Source: Phlebopus portentosus (lineage: Eukaryota; Basidiomycota; Agaricomycetes; Boletales; Boletinellaceae). From it: 64,000 nt of DNA. Position 1 is the stretch's first letter. Each line of letters opens with the position of its first letter. Of the stretch, positions 35,261 to 47,637 are shown piece by piece. The DNA lies in NCBI GenBank assembly GCA_037892935.1, contig JAYXKI010000015.1, positions 372,001-436,000 on the forward strand. The letters are read 5' to 3'. The notes under the pieces are model-generated. The model searched no databases. It saw nothing but the letters and a program-made list of their open reading frames with translations, and had not been told where the DNA came from. Position numbers and translations under genes: made by a program.

Positions 35261-37627
35261 TCAGGCCAACATCCAAGGCGTGCGATGCAGCCAGCTACGC
35301 GCACGCTTCCCATAGATGTATATCGGTATAGTCATCAAGCACACCCAGGCGTTGACCCCACCAATTATGCAGAACGTCTTCAAGATACCCGTTTATGATC
35401 CAGTCCAGAAAGAAGTCGTTCCTTTCTGGTGATAGTGAAGGCGGGTGGACCTTGGTTGATTATCCATGGCGTGACATAATACGTCAAGCCGAAGGCAAAG
35501 ATGTTTTTGATGCGACTGTGTGAGCATTAGCACCGGACTCCCCGTTCCTGGCGAGTTGGGATGGTGACTTACTTGATAGTAGCGAACGCTTCGGGTGCAT
35601 AATGTGGATGTGCATCTACGACATAAAACACGACTCTGCAGACATCAACCTGAGTGGGTACGGGAGGCTGGGCCATAATAAAGGACGAAATAACGTACGC
35701 GATACTCTAGACCGCTTGGCCGAAGTTGATCAACAAATAGAATATCTCAGGGGCGATCCAATGGACCTTGTAATGTGCGCCGAGGGCCCACCCGAACCAG
35801 CCAATGGAAAAGGCAATTGTCGTCGGGATCATTATCAACAGTCGGATCCTGTCATATTGAAGATCGAAAGGAAGGCACCAGGTAAGTATGGGCTAAATAA
35901 AGAGCGGTTGATACCTTGACGCACTCAGGCTCATAGACTCCGCCGTTCCGACGTGCCATGAACGTTACCGTCCAGTCACTCAGTGGACCTGTGATCACGT
36001 TTCCAAGGAAAGCAGCAATGAACGGACCGACACCGGCGATGAGTCCTACTACGCCTGCTCCATAGCCGTATCCAAACGCTGGGTCCGAGAAAAGCATCGA
36101 GACGGATACCGATAGCGCGACCACTGCCCGGGCAGATGTCAGCCTTCATATTAGAGACCTTGAGGAACAAAGAGAGGACATACACCAAGCATTCGTTGTC
36201 CCATACATAAGCGTTCCCCATGCAACCACCGGACTAAGAACCAACGAAAACGGCCGTAATGCAGCATTGAAAAAGATCTCGTCTGAATACCTCTGATTGT
36301 TCCACGGTTCGAGCAGCCGTAAAAATGTCTTTGGCGATTCTAGACTCTTATCCGAGCGTGGCTCTACGTCTGAATACGAGACTGTTCTCTTATCCTCGAC
36401 ACCGCAGCCGCCGGATGAAGTTTTCTTACCGGATGCTAAGTCTGTTTTCTCTTTGGAATCTACAGTCCTCTCTTCGACTGGTAGAACCTCGGATTTTTCG
36501 CGGACATATGCCGTCTCAGGGACGAAGAAGATGGTTAAGACCAAGAGGACCCCGCACTGAGTCGGCGATGAACATCAGTGGTCTGGCGAAGGAAATAAGT
36601 CGTTCATACCATTGCAGCAATGATGATGAAGCACACGCGCCAGGACCTAAGAGACGACTTGTCAAATCAGAATACATTCGTGTGCGCACAGGACGTTCAC
36701 GTCTTGGATAAGATATATCCGTTCACGATGGAGACTCTGCAGATCCTCCCAAGAGAGCGAACTAGATTGGGAGATCAGTTCGATGCTCCTCGAGGGATGC
36801 CCAAAGATCTATGATCATACGCACACTCCATACCGCAATCCACTTTCCTCTCTCGTGGACGAAGAAAATATCGCTAATCTAATTGTCAGGAATTCAACAG
36901 ACATAAGCCAAACAAAACGTTCTCACGCAACAGTACTAGTAGCTTCCGCAAGACACTCAATCGCAGCCATGCCCATACCACCAATAACTCGACTTGCCGT
37001 CAAGTTGCCAAGGTTCTGCGAAGCAGCGCTGCAGGTTCCTCCCCATACCGATAACATATTTTCGAGTAAATAAACAGGTCTTCGCCCCCATATGACCCTC
37101 GCGGGTGCCGTGAGGATCAAAACAAGACCAATGGAAAGCACAAGGTCACCCTCACCCGTGATTTTGGAGAGTTCGCCGAGCGTTGTGTCGAGTGCTTCTG
37201 CGACCTGCACAAGACCGGCACCGATGATGGGACCGTAGGCGCCTACGACGCCTGCACCGTACGTCACGGTTACCATGAGAGCTATTTTGCGCCATTGGGG
37301 CCAATTAAGCGGATCATTCGGTGAGCCTGAAGGCCACGGGACGAGAATGATACCATTCTTTCCGCGCATCACGTTCGGGTCGGACGCGTCGTAATGCTTT
37401 GAACCCCGCGCGTGTAAGTCATCAAGCAGGGGGTCCCTAAGAAGAAGTACATTAGTAATGGTTAAATCACGAGTATCGAAGAGCTTTATTAGCAAAAGGA
37501 GTAAACGAACCTGGGACGTTTTCACCGAGGTAGGGATCAGACAGGAAGGATGCCGAGGCCCATTCTCTCGACTTGAGAGTACCAACTAGCCAGAGAGTCG
37601 AAGCACTGTTTGTTCGATGCTCTCCAT
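35261..37627 (-). pseudogene. MFS transporter (DHA1-like), disabled
   Basis: The start region and spans are clear: DPLNWP.WRK near 37300, GMGMAAIECLAEATS near 36960, FFVHERGKW near 36850, SWRVCFIIIAAM near 36650, FFVPETAYVR near 36520, a central charged loop, then VALSVSVSMLFSDPAFGYG near 36110 and a C-terminus IPIYIYGKRARSWLHR ending at stop 35261. Several introns splice cleanly, for example SKT|SWRVCF across about 36660-36710. Three lesions break the frame: a missing base at about 36730 between FALLGGSAESP and IVNGYI; an in-frame TAG at 35707-35709 (GQAV*SIAY); and unresolved frame changes at 35370-35420 just before KTFCIIGG. An intact protein would export or import small molecules. I call it a pseudogene; alternative splicing could hide the first lesion but not obviously the second. 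The N-terminus is uncertain. Confidence 0.66.
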
Positions 37628-38806
37628 GACTTTATGCCCAAGGTACTTTTAGGCTAAGTTATCCCATAAGAAGAGAATCCGACCATCGCATCAATTATTC
37701 ACGCAAACATGCGATGACCGCGTCGGGGAAACAAATGCCAGCTATTGCTTCGCGAATTCGCCTTGGAGGTCACCTGTTGAATCTGAGTCCCCATGACGGG
37801 TAGAGCATAAGGAATAAGGAATAGAATTGATGACTTTATCACGTAATAAGGCGGGGAAATCCAATAGCGGGAAGCCACCCAATTTGGGATATTCAATAAA
37901 TGCAACTGACTGGACAGAAGAGAGGAAACATTGTACAATATATCAAGCGTAAATCCACCGCCGCATCCGGGATTCCGAGACGCTTCTGAAAATAACTTTG
38001 ACTACAAGGATGACCGACATATGTAGAATGTCTGAGCTCAGAGTGATGACATGGTAAGATGCATCTATCTCGCAAGGTACATTTCGCAAATCACGCGGCT
38101 CCGAGTAAATTCGTCGATTGACAACGCTAGATTCCCCCGTGCTAGGGCTGGAAGCACCCGGAGAATCAGGGTAAAGAAATTGGTACCCGAAAAACATTTA
38201 TATTAGGAGGAACTACATGGTACGGCCCACCTTTGAACTGGTTGCATGCCATGCACCATGTTACGTGCAGTTTCTAGACGATTGGTTCATCATTGGCACA
38301 CCTCAGTAATCACGGAAGGCATCCATCTCGTTTCTTGAGATGTATCCGGAGCATGGCAAACGTTCTAATATGACATTAGGTTGACAATTGGAAATGCTGG
38401 ACTGGTGGAAATCAAAGATTGAATCCTTAACATACGAAGTTTATGTTCAGAAGTCCACTTTTTTCTGATTGTCCGCAAAGTGATTCATGAATGCTGATCT
38501 ACATACAATACTATTCTCAGCTATCTGGTTCGCTGTGATAACTAGGAGGTGGGTGACAGCAGATGCGCCAGAAAAGTTGTGGAACCTTCGCTCTGGAGTT
38601 GCGTTAACTGTAAGTGCTTTATTTAGAAGTCAGTCTTCGGATGAACTGCAAAGCGAGATAATTTACATACCAGGGTCTCAGGGCTAATTATTTGAAATCA
38701 TAAGTTGTTTACGCACGGAGGAGTCGTCGATCCGTTCGTCCATCGAAGTTTGGTTTGGAATGTGAGCCACAATTAGGGACAGCCATCGCATATTCTCGGA
38801 CCGGAA
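37628..38806. other. Intergenic, no recognised gene
   Basis: A minus-strand frame at 37943-38197 (84 codons) and small others have no recognisable domain. The sequence is AT-richer than the genes around it. Nothing else is supported. Confidence 0.4.
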
Positions 38807-39801
38807 TCACTCATCATTTTCGCCAGTATACACTGTTGCATTATTCGAGTGCACTCCCAGGCTTTGTGGATGCAACGATCGCCGCTGTTCTTGAGACATG
38901 ATGTATGGGCTGAGCATGACACCTGCGTTTATGTGCCATCTTCGTTGCCGCAGGTGACGGAGTTATAAGCTAGAAACTATACTTCCAGACAAAACAAGTG
39001 CTGCAGTTGTTGCTCCTACTATTACCTGCCTTTGAGAATGTGATTTGTCTTCTACTATCGATGATGGAGCAGTTATACTCGTATTTGTTGACAATGGTGT
39101 TTGAATTGAGGTTCAAGTTTCTGATAATGTAATCACCTTTGTAGAATCTGATGATATTATTGTGGCCAGTGTCGAATGCGTTTTCATGGATACTGATTGC
39201 GCTGTACTGGTTGGTGTCAGAGATGCCTGAGTGGACACGGACTGATCAATCGTGCTTGAAGTTGAGGGCATCTGAGTAAATGCTGACGATTCAGCTGTCT
39301 GGACCTGGACCTCCTGAAAAAAAAGGACGGCACCCGGAAGAAAGCAAAAGTTCATGTTTCGGTGCGTATGCCTCCACCTTTGCTCTTTAGAGCAAAAAAG
39401 GACGTTATCGACTAGAACAACAACGAGATGCGTAACTGACTTACATCTGTACGTGGAAGACCATTATGCGAGAAATGATGAACTTCAAGTCTAGAGGCGG
39501 TTGCTGATGCTTCAATCATGCCTTGGTAATCTGGTGATACTTTTGGATAGTCTTGTTGGTACATAGGAGAATGTTTAATCATAAGGTTGGCATACCTTGA
39601 GTGATGTCGAAAACGTATGCGTAAGGGTCTGAAATGGTTGTTGATATTGATGCAGCGCCGTGTGAAAGCTTTGGCGGATGAAACAGCAGTACTGCCGAGT
39701 GTGGAGGAATACCAGATTCTGTTGGTAGCCGAATCCGCGACTTCACTTATGGTGAAAGCTGTGCGAGAGAGACAGGCCAAGATAAGCAGACAGAAGACCA
39801 T
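38807..39801 (-). pseudogene. Ser/Thr-rich single-pass membrane protein with two in-frame stops
   Basis: From ATG 39801 the product begins with a secretory signal (MVFCLLILACLSRTAFT). An exon with a GTAAGT donor near 39445 follows, and then, after a pyrimidine-rich acceptor at about 39317, a Ser/Thr stalk. In the same frame the stalk meets TGA at 39113-39115 and then continues with more Ser/Thr, a membrane helix (VIVGATTAALVLSGSIV near 39010), TAA at 38963-38965, and a cytoplasmic tail with RQRRW that ends at 38807. The uninterrupted family-like layout across both stops suggests a once-intact type I membrane protein. Alternatively, the first stop makes a short secreted form. Related in layout, not clearly in sequence, to the genes at 29.6-33.7 and 55.7-56.9 kb. 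Confidence 0.55.
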
Positions 39802-40851
39802 TTCACCAAGTCTCCGAAGCTGAAGGAAGCGAAGCCGAGCTATAGCACTTCATGTAAGGTCCAGTTGAGTATGCCTTACAATAATGATTTATGATGTGTG
39901 AAGTGTTCCAGGCACTTAGCAGCGAGTTATTCCCTCAGTAGCCTATGAAAACAAATATCAAGACTCTCATGATACGAATGCAATGTGTATGTAGAAGCTG
40001 GACTGAAGTTTAAGCAATCATCCGTCCAAAATAACGTTACGTAACACACCTAGATGCGTGCATCGCTTGTGAAGGTGAAGGACCTGAAGGTTGAACGGAT
40101 TCAAGACAGCAGCACCTATTCCTCTGCGCCATTCCCACTTCTGAGGCAACTGAGGTTCTGACGCGTTTTAAACACTCTGACTTTGTGTGCAAGTGAGACA
40201 CAGAGGATCGACCTGCTTGCATCCTGGTTGAAGGGGTTGCCATCCTTGTGTAGTTGAGGTCAGATTAGGACGTCGCTCATCTAGAAATTTTGCAATACTG
40301 TAAAGGGCGAGATGATTCTTCCAGGAATTGTGTACTATTAGACTTGCAGTTTTGCCACAATGGTAGATGAGCAAGACAGAGATTGCGAGATAAACACGTG
40401 AGGCTGAGTTCAAAAATGAGCAAATTACGGTATTGGTTTTGACCGTCTACAGTGTCTACTGATTCAGTCGACGTCAATCCTGATTGGTTTCTATCAGTGT
40501 GAAAAGGGTAACAGATGGTAATAATCCCGACTGCTCTCGTAAGCAGAGTCTCGATCTTCAACACCATGGATTGCTAACAACAGACATCCTCTCTACATCT
40601 AGCCACCTAAAAGCTTCTCTTACACAAACACAAAAAAGAAACATATGTAAAATTACTGTTTATATAGCAATATGGATGAGAAGATCGCCCTGTGAATAAC
40701 GGCTCTCACAGCAGGAGCACGTCCAGGGTGAGAAGGTCACATCCGATATTTTAAGGTAAAGATAAATAGGACAAAATTACTATTCGGTACCTCAGAAAGA
40801 GGGCTGTAAGTTATCCACACACATAACAGACGACGATTCTCTTTACGCAGA
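39802..40851. other. Intergenic with a possible decayed secreted-protein gene
   Basis: On the minus strand a frame at 40168-40413 starts with a signal-like sequence (MNSASRVYLAISVLLIYHCG). A Ser/Thr-containing frame at 40037-40243 overlaps it in another register. This could be a decayed relative of the pseudogene to its left, but the match is weak. The right end is the 3' flank of the small membrane protein gene. Confidence 0.3.
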
Positions 40852-41492
40852 TTATTTCTCCTTCGTCGTGACGCCTTCGGTATAGGCGGGCGGCGGGACA
40901 GAAATTGTGGAGGTGGCGGCGGGATTGTTGGCGGAGACTAAAGTGGATGCCGAGTTGCCCCCATCCGAATGATCTAACTTCTCCTCAATCTTCTCGTTAC
41001 CTGCAGCCACGCCCACTTCGTCGGATCTACTTTCTGAAATGACCGAGGCGCTGTCGCTCTCGGCCTGCTCGGCCTGTGCGGACAGTTGAGGCGTAGGTGA
41101 TCGAGCTCGCGTCCTAGCAGGCGGTGGAGGACTGGGCGGCGCAGCCTGATCAGCACCGGCTGGATTCTGCGGACGCTCGTCCGCGAACATGATAGTCCGA
41201 TTACGCCTGTTTTCATTGTGTATCGGTAGCTGTGAAGCTTCCAATTCACGCTGACGTTGCCGTTCTGCCCTTCTATTACATAAGCATCAGCTACAATTCG
41301 CATCATATTATTCGTAGTGAATGCTCACCGACGCGCCGTAGCCTCCTTGCGCTCCCTCCACCGCTGAGCTGCGATTTCGGTGGGTTGAGGAAGCGGCCCG
41401 CAGCCACAAACGAAGATGCCGAGTATAAGGAAGACGGCAACAATGATGACGACCCCGGCTATCTCGCCAGGCGATGCAGACGTTCCGAACAT
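40852..41492 (-). CDS. Small single-pass membrane protein with disordered tail
   Basis: The model is complement(join(40852..41272,41329..41492)), 194 codons plus stop, donor GTGAGC and phase 2. The N-terminus is short and neutral, then one membrane helix at about residues 11-33 (IAGVVIIVAVFLILGIF), followed by Cys-x-Cys and a highly charged helix (QRWRERKEATARRRAERQRE). The tail is rich in Pro/Ser/Ala/Glu and ends with a PPAY motif (SVPPPAYTEG), a type recognised by WW domains of Rsp5-like ubiquitin ligases. No family is recognised. An Nout-Cin topology fits the positive charges after the helix. Confidence 0.75.
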
Positions 41493-42277
41493 CTGTAATA
41501 TGCGGAATCAGGGAGTCTACGTGGAGGATGGGTGTGTTGCGCTAGCAGGAAGAGACGGGCTTGACGAGAGGGAGTTCATCCGCAATGGAGACCTGAAGAA
41601 GGAATGGTAGCAGTCTTTGAGGCATTCTTCCAGATGTCATTTTCTAGCTTTTATGATGATCACCAGCTCGAAAACTTAGTCCCGCAGCAAGCATGCTTCC
41701 GAAATTGCTCAGAATACAAGAACAGTCCGATACAATGATCCAAGATGCCTTGGGCACGCTGGCATCATGATAGAGAACTTAGATAGCAGCTCTCGTGAGA
41801 GGCATCTCCTGCGTCAGATTGGTGCAAGGCAGTGCACTTAGGAGATGCTGAAACCCGATTTTGATGCGAACAGTGAGTCAAAGCTACAGAAGAGACGAAA
41901 CTGTGTCAGAGATGAAGATGGCCAGCAGCCGGTAATTTTAGCCTTCTTTAAGTAGAGACGTCCAATTCAACGGAGAGTGTTCGTAAATTTGTGCGTGTTT
42001 TATAGCTGCCGCCGCAGATACTTTGTGATGGTTGAGGATAAGCAGGCGTGGAAATGTCCGCTTTTCCAGTGCGAATGTGATAAAGCTGTGACATGCCGGT
42101 CACCAGCCTGGTCGGCCTGGTCTCAAGCCTCCCACAGTGCGTCGAGTAACACCGCTTGCCATTGTACTCCCATCTCTTTCACTCCCTTCAGTCTTATATC
42201 TACAAGGTCGGGCTCAAACGCGGGCGTTTGTCGTTGTAGTATCCTTCGCCGACCTGTAGGTGCTTCTGAAGATTTAC
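41493..42277. promoter_or_regulatory. Divergent intergenic region
   Basis: This 785-bp gap lies between the start of the small membrane protein (minus) and the start of the VTT protein (plus), so it should hold both promoters. No defined site was recognised. Plus-strand frames here are short and without domain support. Confidence 0.45.
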
Positions 42278-44819
42278 ATGGCAAGCTCGTTAGTTGGTCC
42301 CGGAGACCACGATATCCACCTGAGGCATGGATTCAATGGCGTTGCGAGTCCTTATGCCGCTTCTGAGCTGAGGCCGGATCGACTTAACTTGAACTATCCT
42401 CCACCGCATAACGAGTTGAATCCATCTTTTGACGCCTCACAAACGAATCTCAACAAGGACAAGAATGTAGACGTTTCCATCGGAATATATACATCGAGAA
42501 CCCCATCACCAACACCCTCAGAACATGCTTTGTTGAACAGAAAGGGTGTCATTGATTGGAAGAAGATGATGAATTGGAGGTTTTGGATTCGAAGAGAATG
42601 GCTGTGTAAGTTTAGGAGGACATTGCGTGACCACTTGGTATCAAGGGAAGCTCATTCATTTATTAGGGTACTACGTGATATTAGGAATAATTCTTATTAT
42701 CTTCGCGCTTGTCAGTATCTATGACCGACAAATCGTGCGCGCGCTTCAGCCTGCAGCTCAGAAGATAAAAAGGTACGTCTAGTTCCTTTAAATAAGAATG
42801 TCATTTATTCTTCCTGTCTGGTTACGGCGCCTTTACTGACTTTCTCTTCTTTAAGTCTTCATGGAGGTTGGGCCATCCCTATAGCCATATTCTTCGTCAT
42901 TTCATTCCCTCCGGTATGCTATTATGTCTTTGCCTTGTTACGCTCCTAACTCGCAACGAAGCTTTTCGGACACGAAATTCTTGCCATACTAGTTGGCGTT
43001 GTGTGGGATCTTTGGGTTGGCTTTGCCATTACTGCAGCCGGGACATTCCTAGGAGAAATGGGCAACTTTTAGTAAGCCTCCGATCGTTCTTGTCAAAACA
43101 GATCGTTCACCTTGATCTCGTAGTGCGTTCAAGTATTGTTGTCGAGCTCGAGGCGAGAAACTCGAAAAAAAAGACCTGCAATATGCTTGCTTGGCTAGAA
43201 CCGTGAGGGAAGGTGGTTTCAAAGTAGCGCTTGTGGCAAGGTACAGCGCTATACCGGGGCATTGTGAGTAACGGTATCGTCTAACTCCTGGAAGATACGC
43301 TAAGGCGGATATAGTCACAACTGCCGTCTTCTCAACGTGTGGTATGGGTGTGCTTGTTTTCGCTCTTGCTGCATTATTATCTCTGCCCAAGCAGTTCGTC
43401 ACCGTGTACATCGGTGTGATTCTCAAAGAGAGTGGGACCGGTACGTCAAGTTTCTTCTCCGATTCCTTTTCTTTCGGTCCATTTATTCTATCATAAGGAA
43501 CGGAGTCGACTCGAGATAGGCTCATTTCGTACTCGGTACTCGCTGTAACCTTCATCGTCACGTGCGTAGCGATGTGGTATATGTACAAGAAGATGGATGA
43601 GGTCAAAGTAGATGTGATTATGGATCGACGTAAAGCACGGTGAGTTTCGTCATAACTTTCCATATAAGGCCTCGAAATATGTTTTGTGACATACGATCGA
43701 GGCACAAACACGGCGATCATTCTTACTAACTCCGAGAATATCTTGTCCCGCTACAGCCAAGGAAAGCTTGACCGCGCCCAGTCTCTTAGGGGTTCCTCCG
43801 TATTTAACCCGAACGAATCGGAGTCGGACCTCCCGCTCAACCCAGGCGAGGACAGCACTTACCAGCAGTGGGACGCGCAGGGACAGGCGGCCGGATTCTC
43901 TGGAGACCCAAGATTCAGCCAGTCGTTGCATGCCCCAACTCCGAGGCGTGCAGATTTCCCCGATGTCTCGCGTATTCCTACTTATCGCACGGAAGGCGGT
44001 GGAGGGTATTCGACTACGGGAGAACGGTATGCTTCGCCAACTGCTGACCTGCAGCCATCGTCCTCCTCCACGTCACAAAGTGTATCTCCTGTCCGTACAC
44101 CTGCCGTCCATAGACAAGAGAGTGGGGATTGGGATGCGGCTGGGACCGTAGGAGGTGAAGCGTATCGTCTTCCCACCATCCAGCCTCACACACCTCTTTC
44201 AGGTGGTTTCGTGCACGTACCTTTGTCAGCAAAGAACCCGTTCAACAGGAACCCGTCGCAGCAGGAGCAGCAGATTGGTCCGTCTGCTAGTCCGGTTCCA
44301 CCTCCCTTGATCCCCCCACCGCCCTCAAATCAACGAAGTGCTAATCCATATAGTCCTCCCGTCTCTCCCTCGCAGCAGCCTGCCTTTACGTCACCTACTT
44401 CGACCTTCCCTCAGCAAGTATCCACAGCAATAGCGTCGATTCCACTCGGAGCACCTGTCACTGCGTCTCCGAAAACACAGCAATACCCTGTAAATATGTA
44501 TTCCACACCTCAGTCCGCACCCCATTCTCCCCTTCAAACGCCGACTCAGCACGCTCTTGCAGTTCAGCCCCTCAGCCAGGTACATCCTCAGATGCAGAGC
44601 ATACCATCTTCCATACAACGTGCGTTCGTTCCCTATCCGCCGACAGGGGCGCCGGCATCTCCAGACCCGTCATCAAACAGAGCAGGTGTTGGAACACATG
44701 TACAGGAATCGAGCGATGCAACGTTGTACTTTACGCCTGCACATTCCCGATACCCGACAGAGAACCAACCTGAACGTTTACCTACTCCAGAGGCTCCACC
44801 GCCGGAATACCGTCCTTGA
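42278..44819 (+). CDS. VTT/SNARE-associated (Tvp38-like) Golgi membrane protein
   Basis: The model is join(42278..42605,42667..42772,42856..42913,42962..43071,43124..43263,43315..43440,43516..43639,43757..44819), eight exons and 684 codons plus stop with every phase consistent. After a soluble N-terminus come a membrane helix (VILGIILIIFALV) and the VTT core, with FFVISFPPLFGHE, GVVWDLWVGFAITAAGTFLGEMGNF, RTVREGGFKVALVARYSAIPGH and FVTVYIGVILKESGTG. This matches the PF09335 family, known as Tvp38/TMEM64 in Golgi and late secretory membranes and linked to lipid scramblase-type DedA proteins. A last membrane helix (AVTFIVTCVAMWYMY) leads to an unusually long tail of about 360 residues, rich in Pro/Ser/Gln and probably disordered, encoded by the last exon. 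The tail length varies among fungi. Confidence 0.88.
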
Positions 44820-45523
44820 TGCGACCTTTGCGTTCTCGAAGCATCGCCAATGCGTCTGCCTCTTTGAACTCTCTTTGTACCTATTTATTACTTTTACTTT
44901 CCTTTTAACGTGCTCTGTCCGTCGTCCTTCCTTAAGTATAAGTACTTGCTCTGCGTTCGCTGTATTAGCTTAAATGTATTTCCTTTTGGACTATCGTACC
45001 TCTTGAACGTATCTGATACCCTTGTTTCAAATTACGGATTTTTTCTCCGCTTGGACGATCAATGGAGACCCTGCTGCTGGCCAACCGAAATTGCCTACGA
45101 AAAATTGCCTCCGAAAGAAGGTATACGGACTGACCTATCGCGTCTTCGCAGTATTTAATCGTCTGAGATTACAGGTGTCCAACCGCAAGACGTCAGCGGT
45201 GATTGAAGACAGGCGAGTGTCCGAATAACATCCTCAATTTATTTGATTAGCCCGCTATTTCTCGACACCGTCAATCCCGAGCAAATACCGGACAAAGTCC
45301 CCAACATTCGATCTGTGCCTGGACTGCCAGCTCGTCAAATTGACTTGGGAAGAACTAGTTTTGGGATTGCCAGGTTCACGGGACCGACGGTGGTTATGTC
45401 TGCTCCGGATGCTAGCCTAGAACGTGTATGCTGCTGGCACATAAATGCTGCTTGCTTGCTCGAGGCTGCGTGATGCGTAATACCCTCCTAGCCCTTTGCT
45501 CTCCTCTCAGAAATCGTCTAAAA
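44820..45523. other. Intergenic: mannanase promoter region
   Basis: No gene is supported in these 704 bp. The left is the 3' end of the VTT gene and the right the promoter of the mannanase. Short frames at 44910-45158 and 45243-45473 carry no domain. Confidence 0.45.
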
Positions 45524-47263
45524 ATGAAGCGGCTCGCGCTCTTGGGTGCTCTTTCTGCTGTGCCTCTCATTTCTGCTCAGGCTCCCGAGTGGGGCCAATG
45601 CGGAGTGAGTGCTAGTTGAACAATCTTCTGACCTGGTTTCAGTTTAAACTGCATTTCCGATTTCACTAGGGTATCAATTGGACCGGTCCGACAACTTGCG
45701 TTTCTGGCACGGTCTGTACGGTCCAAAATGCCTATTATTCACGTTCGTTATTCCTCTTGATGTTCGCGTTTCTTTTCCCTTAAGTTTTCTACAGAATGCT
45801 TGCCGGGCGTGGCTAGTAGCTCTTCAGCTCCTGCTCCTTCGTCCACTGCTACACCATCTGCTCCGACGTCTTCTGCACCAACCTCCTCTGCACCAGCGTC
45901 AACGCCTACTGTTACGGGCTTTGTCAAGACCTCGGGTCAGAAATTCACACTCAATGGGGCGGAATACACTGTTGCTGGCACGAACGCCTACTGGCTCGCA
46001 CAAGTCAGCGACGCGGACATCGATACTGCTTTCAATGATATTGCAAATGCCGGATTGACTACCGTACGCACCTGGTTAGTTAACTTACTCATCTGCCTGT
46101 TATACCTTTCGTGCTGAGACACAGCTTGTTTCTCAGGGGCTTCAATGACGTAACTTCATCACAAAATTTCGGCGCATATTACCAGCTTTGGCAGAACGGC
46201 GTAGCTACGTTCAACACAGGTAACTTTGGAATCTCGCGCTTCGACGCTGTTGTTGCCTCAGCAAAGAAGCACGGTATCCGACTTATCGTTGCATTGACGA
46301 ACAACTGGTCCGATTATGGTGGTATGGACGTCTATGTCAGCCAGCTCAACCCCGGTGGAACGCATGATACATTCTATACGAACACTAAGATAATCAGCGC
46401 GTTTGAGAACTATATCTCCAACTTTGTTGGAAGATATAAGGACGAGCCGACGATTATGGCCTGGGAGCTGGCTAACGAGCCGCGCTGGTAAGTTTTATTA
46501 CTCGAAATGTGAACTCCGAGTCTCACAAATTCGGACTTGGTTTCATAGCTCTGGTTCAACGGGAAGTGCTTCTGCCGCTTGCGATACCAAAGGTTCGACC
46601 ATCAAAGCCTGGGCGACGACGATTAGTCAGTACATCAAATCCATCGATTCGAATCACCTAGTCGCGATGGGCGATGAAGGCTGGTTTGAATTCGCCAACC
46701 CGTCCACTTATCCTTACGGTAAGCCCTTTTAGAAATGTGCATTGTCCAAGGACTGATGGAAGTCTAGCGCCGGGTGTTGGGATCGACTTCGTGTCTAATT
46801 TGGGTATTGAGACTCTTGACTTTGGGACTTTCCATTCTTATCCTGAGGTTCGTTCCTGGATATTCTTCTCTTCGCATGGGGTGTGCTAAATCGCTTTTCA
46901 GAGCTGGGGCCAAGGCGCTAATGAGTCTGCATGGGGTGTACAATGGATCGTTGATCATGCATCAGCCCAGAAAACCGCGAATAAGCCTGTCATTCTTGGT
47001 AAGATCACCTACTCTATAAGTATATTGTCGGAATTCTTACCTGTACATTAGAGGAGTTCGGTGTCACGACTAACCAAGCGACCATCTACACTGGCTGGTA
47101 CAATGAGATACTGTCGTCCGGACTGACCGGAGACCTCATATGGCAAGCTGGTTCACAGCTCTCGACGGGACCATCTCCGAATGATGGGTACGCTGTGTAC
47201 CCGACTGGAACTGTTTATCCCATCATGGAGTCTGCTGCTGCTGCACTGAAACTTCGAGGATAA
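45524..47263 (+). CDS. Secreted endo-1,4-beta-mannanase, CBM1-GH5 (subfamily 7)
   Basis: The model is join(45524..45604,45670..45742,45795..46074,46137..46487,46549..46718,46768..46847,46902..46998,47052..47263), 447 codons plus stop. It encodes a signal peptide ([18 protein letters not shown]), then a fungal-type CBM1 cellulose-binding module (WGQCGG...TTC...C...YYSQC), a Ser/Pro/Thr linker, and a GH5 barrel. Catalytic residues: the acid/base Glu in WELANEPR (E259) and the nucleophile in ILEEFG (E378/E379, by family the second). The substrate-binding motif [12 protein letters not shown] also fits. It is secreted to cleave (galacto)glucomannan in plant cell walls, with the CBM1 anchoring it to cellulose. 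The architecture is common in wood- and litter-decaying basidiomycetes. No defect is seen. Confidence 0.95.
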
Positions 47264-47637
47264 ATAGGGATGTAGTGCCGTATGACTGCTGAGCCTGTCT
47301 TCGGCGTTCAAGTCATCGATGGAATCGAGAATTGATCCCTAATGGTCTGCGTCGAGAGAAAAAATTATCGTAAACGTATTAGCACTCGGGCGGTGGTCCT
47401 GGTTGACTGAGTAAATGCACGATACATGACCGTCGTCTGAGTTTGAAAAGTTTGCAGATTTCCCTGCCTTCACTACTTATGTAATAGATAGATATTTTTG
47501 CGCGTATATATATGCTCATTGATCGATCCCATCTCATCTCCGCTCATTTTCACTTCCATCTCGCTCATCAATGGGTAGAGCAAGACCGCGGACGTGTAAT
47601 GTGATTTCCTTACTTAGCTGACATGCTCTAATACCTT
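47264..47637. other. Intergenic between mannanase and kinase
   Basis: These 374 bp hold the mannanase 3' end and the kinase 5' flank. An ATG at 47571 opens a short frame that might be a first exon of the kinase, but no good splice joins it. Confidence 0.35.

Noticed and set aside
36297..36711. Plus-strand frames of 87 and 128 codons
   Set aside because: Antisense shadows of the MFS central loop and helices.
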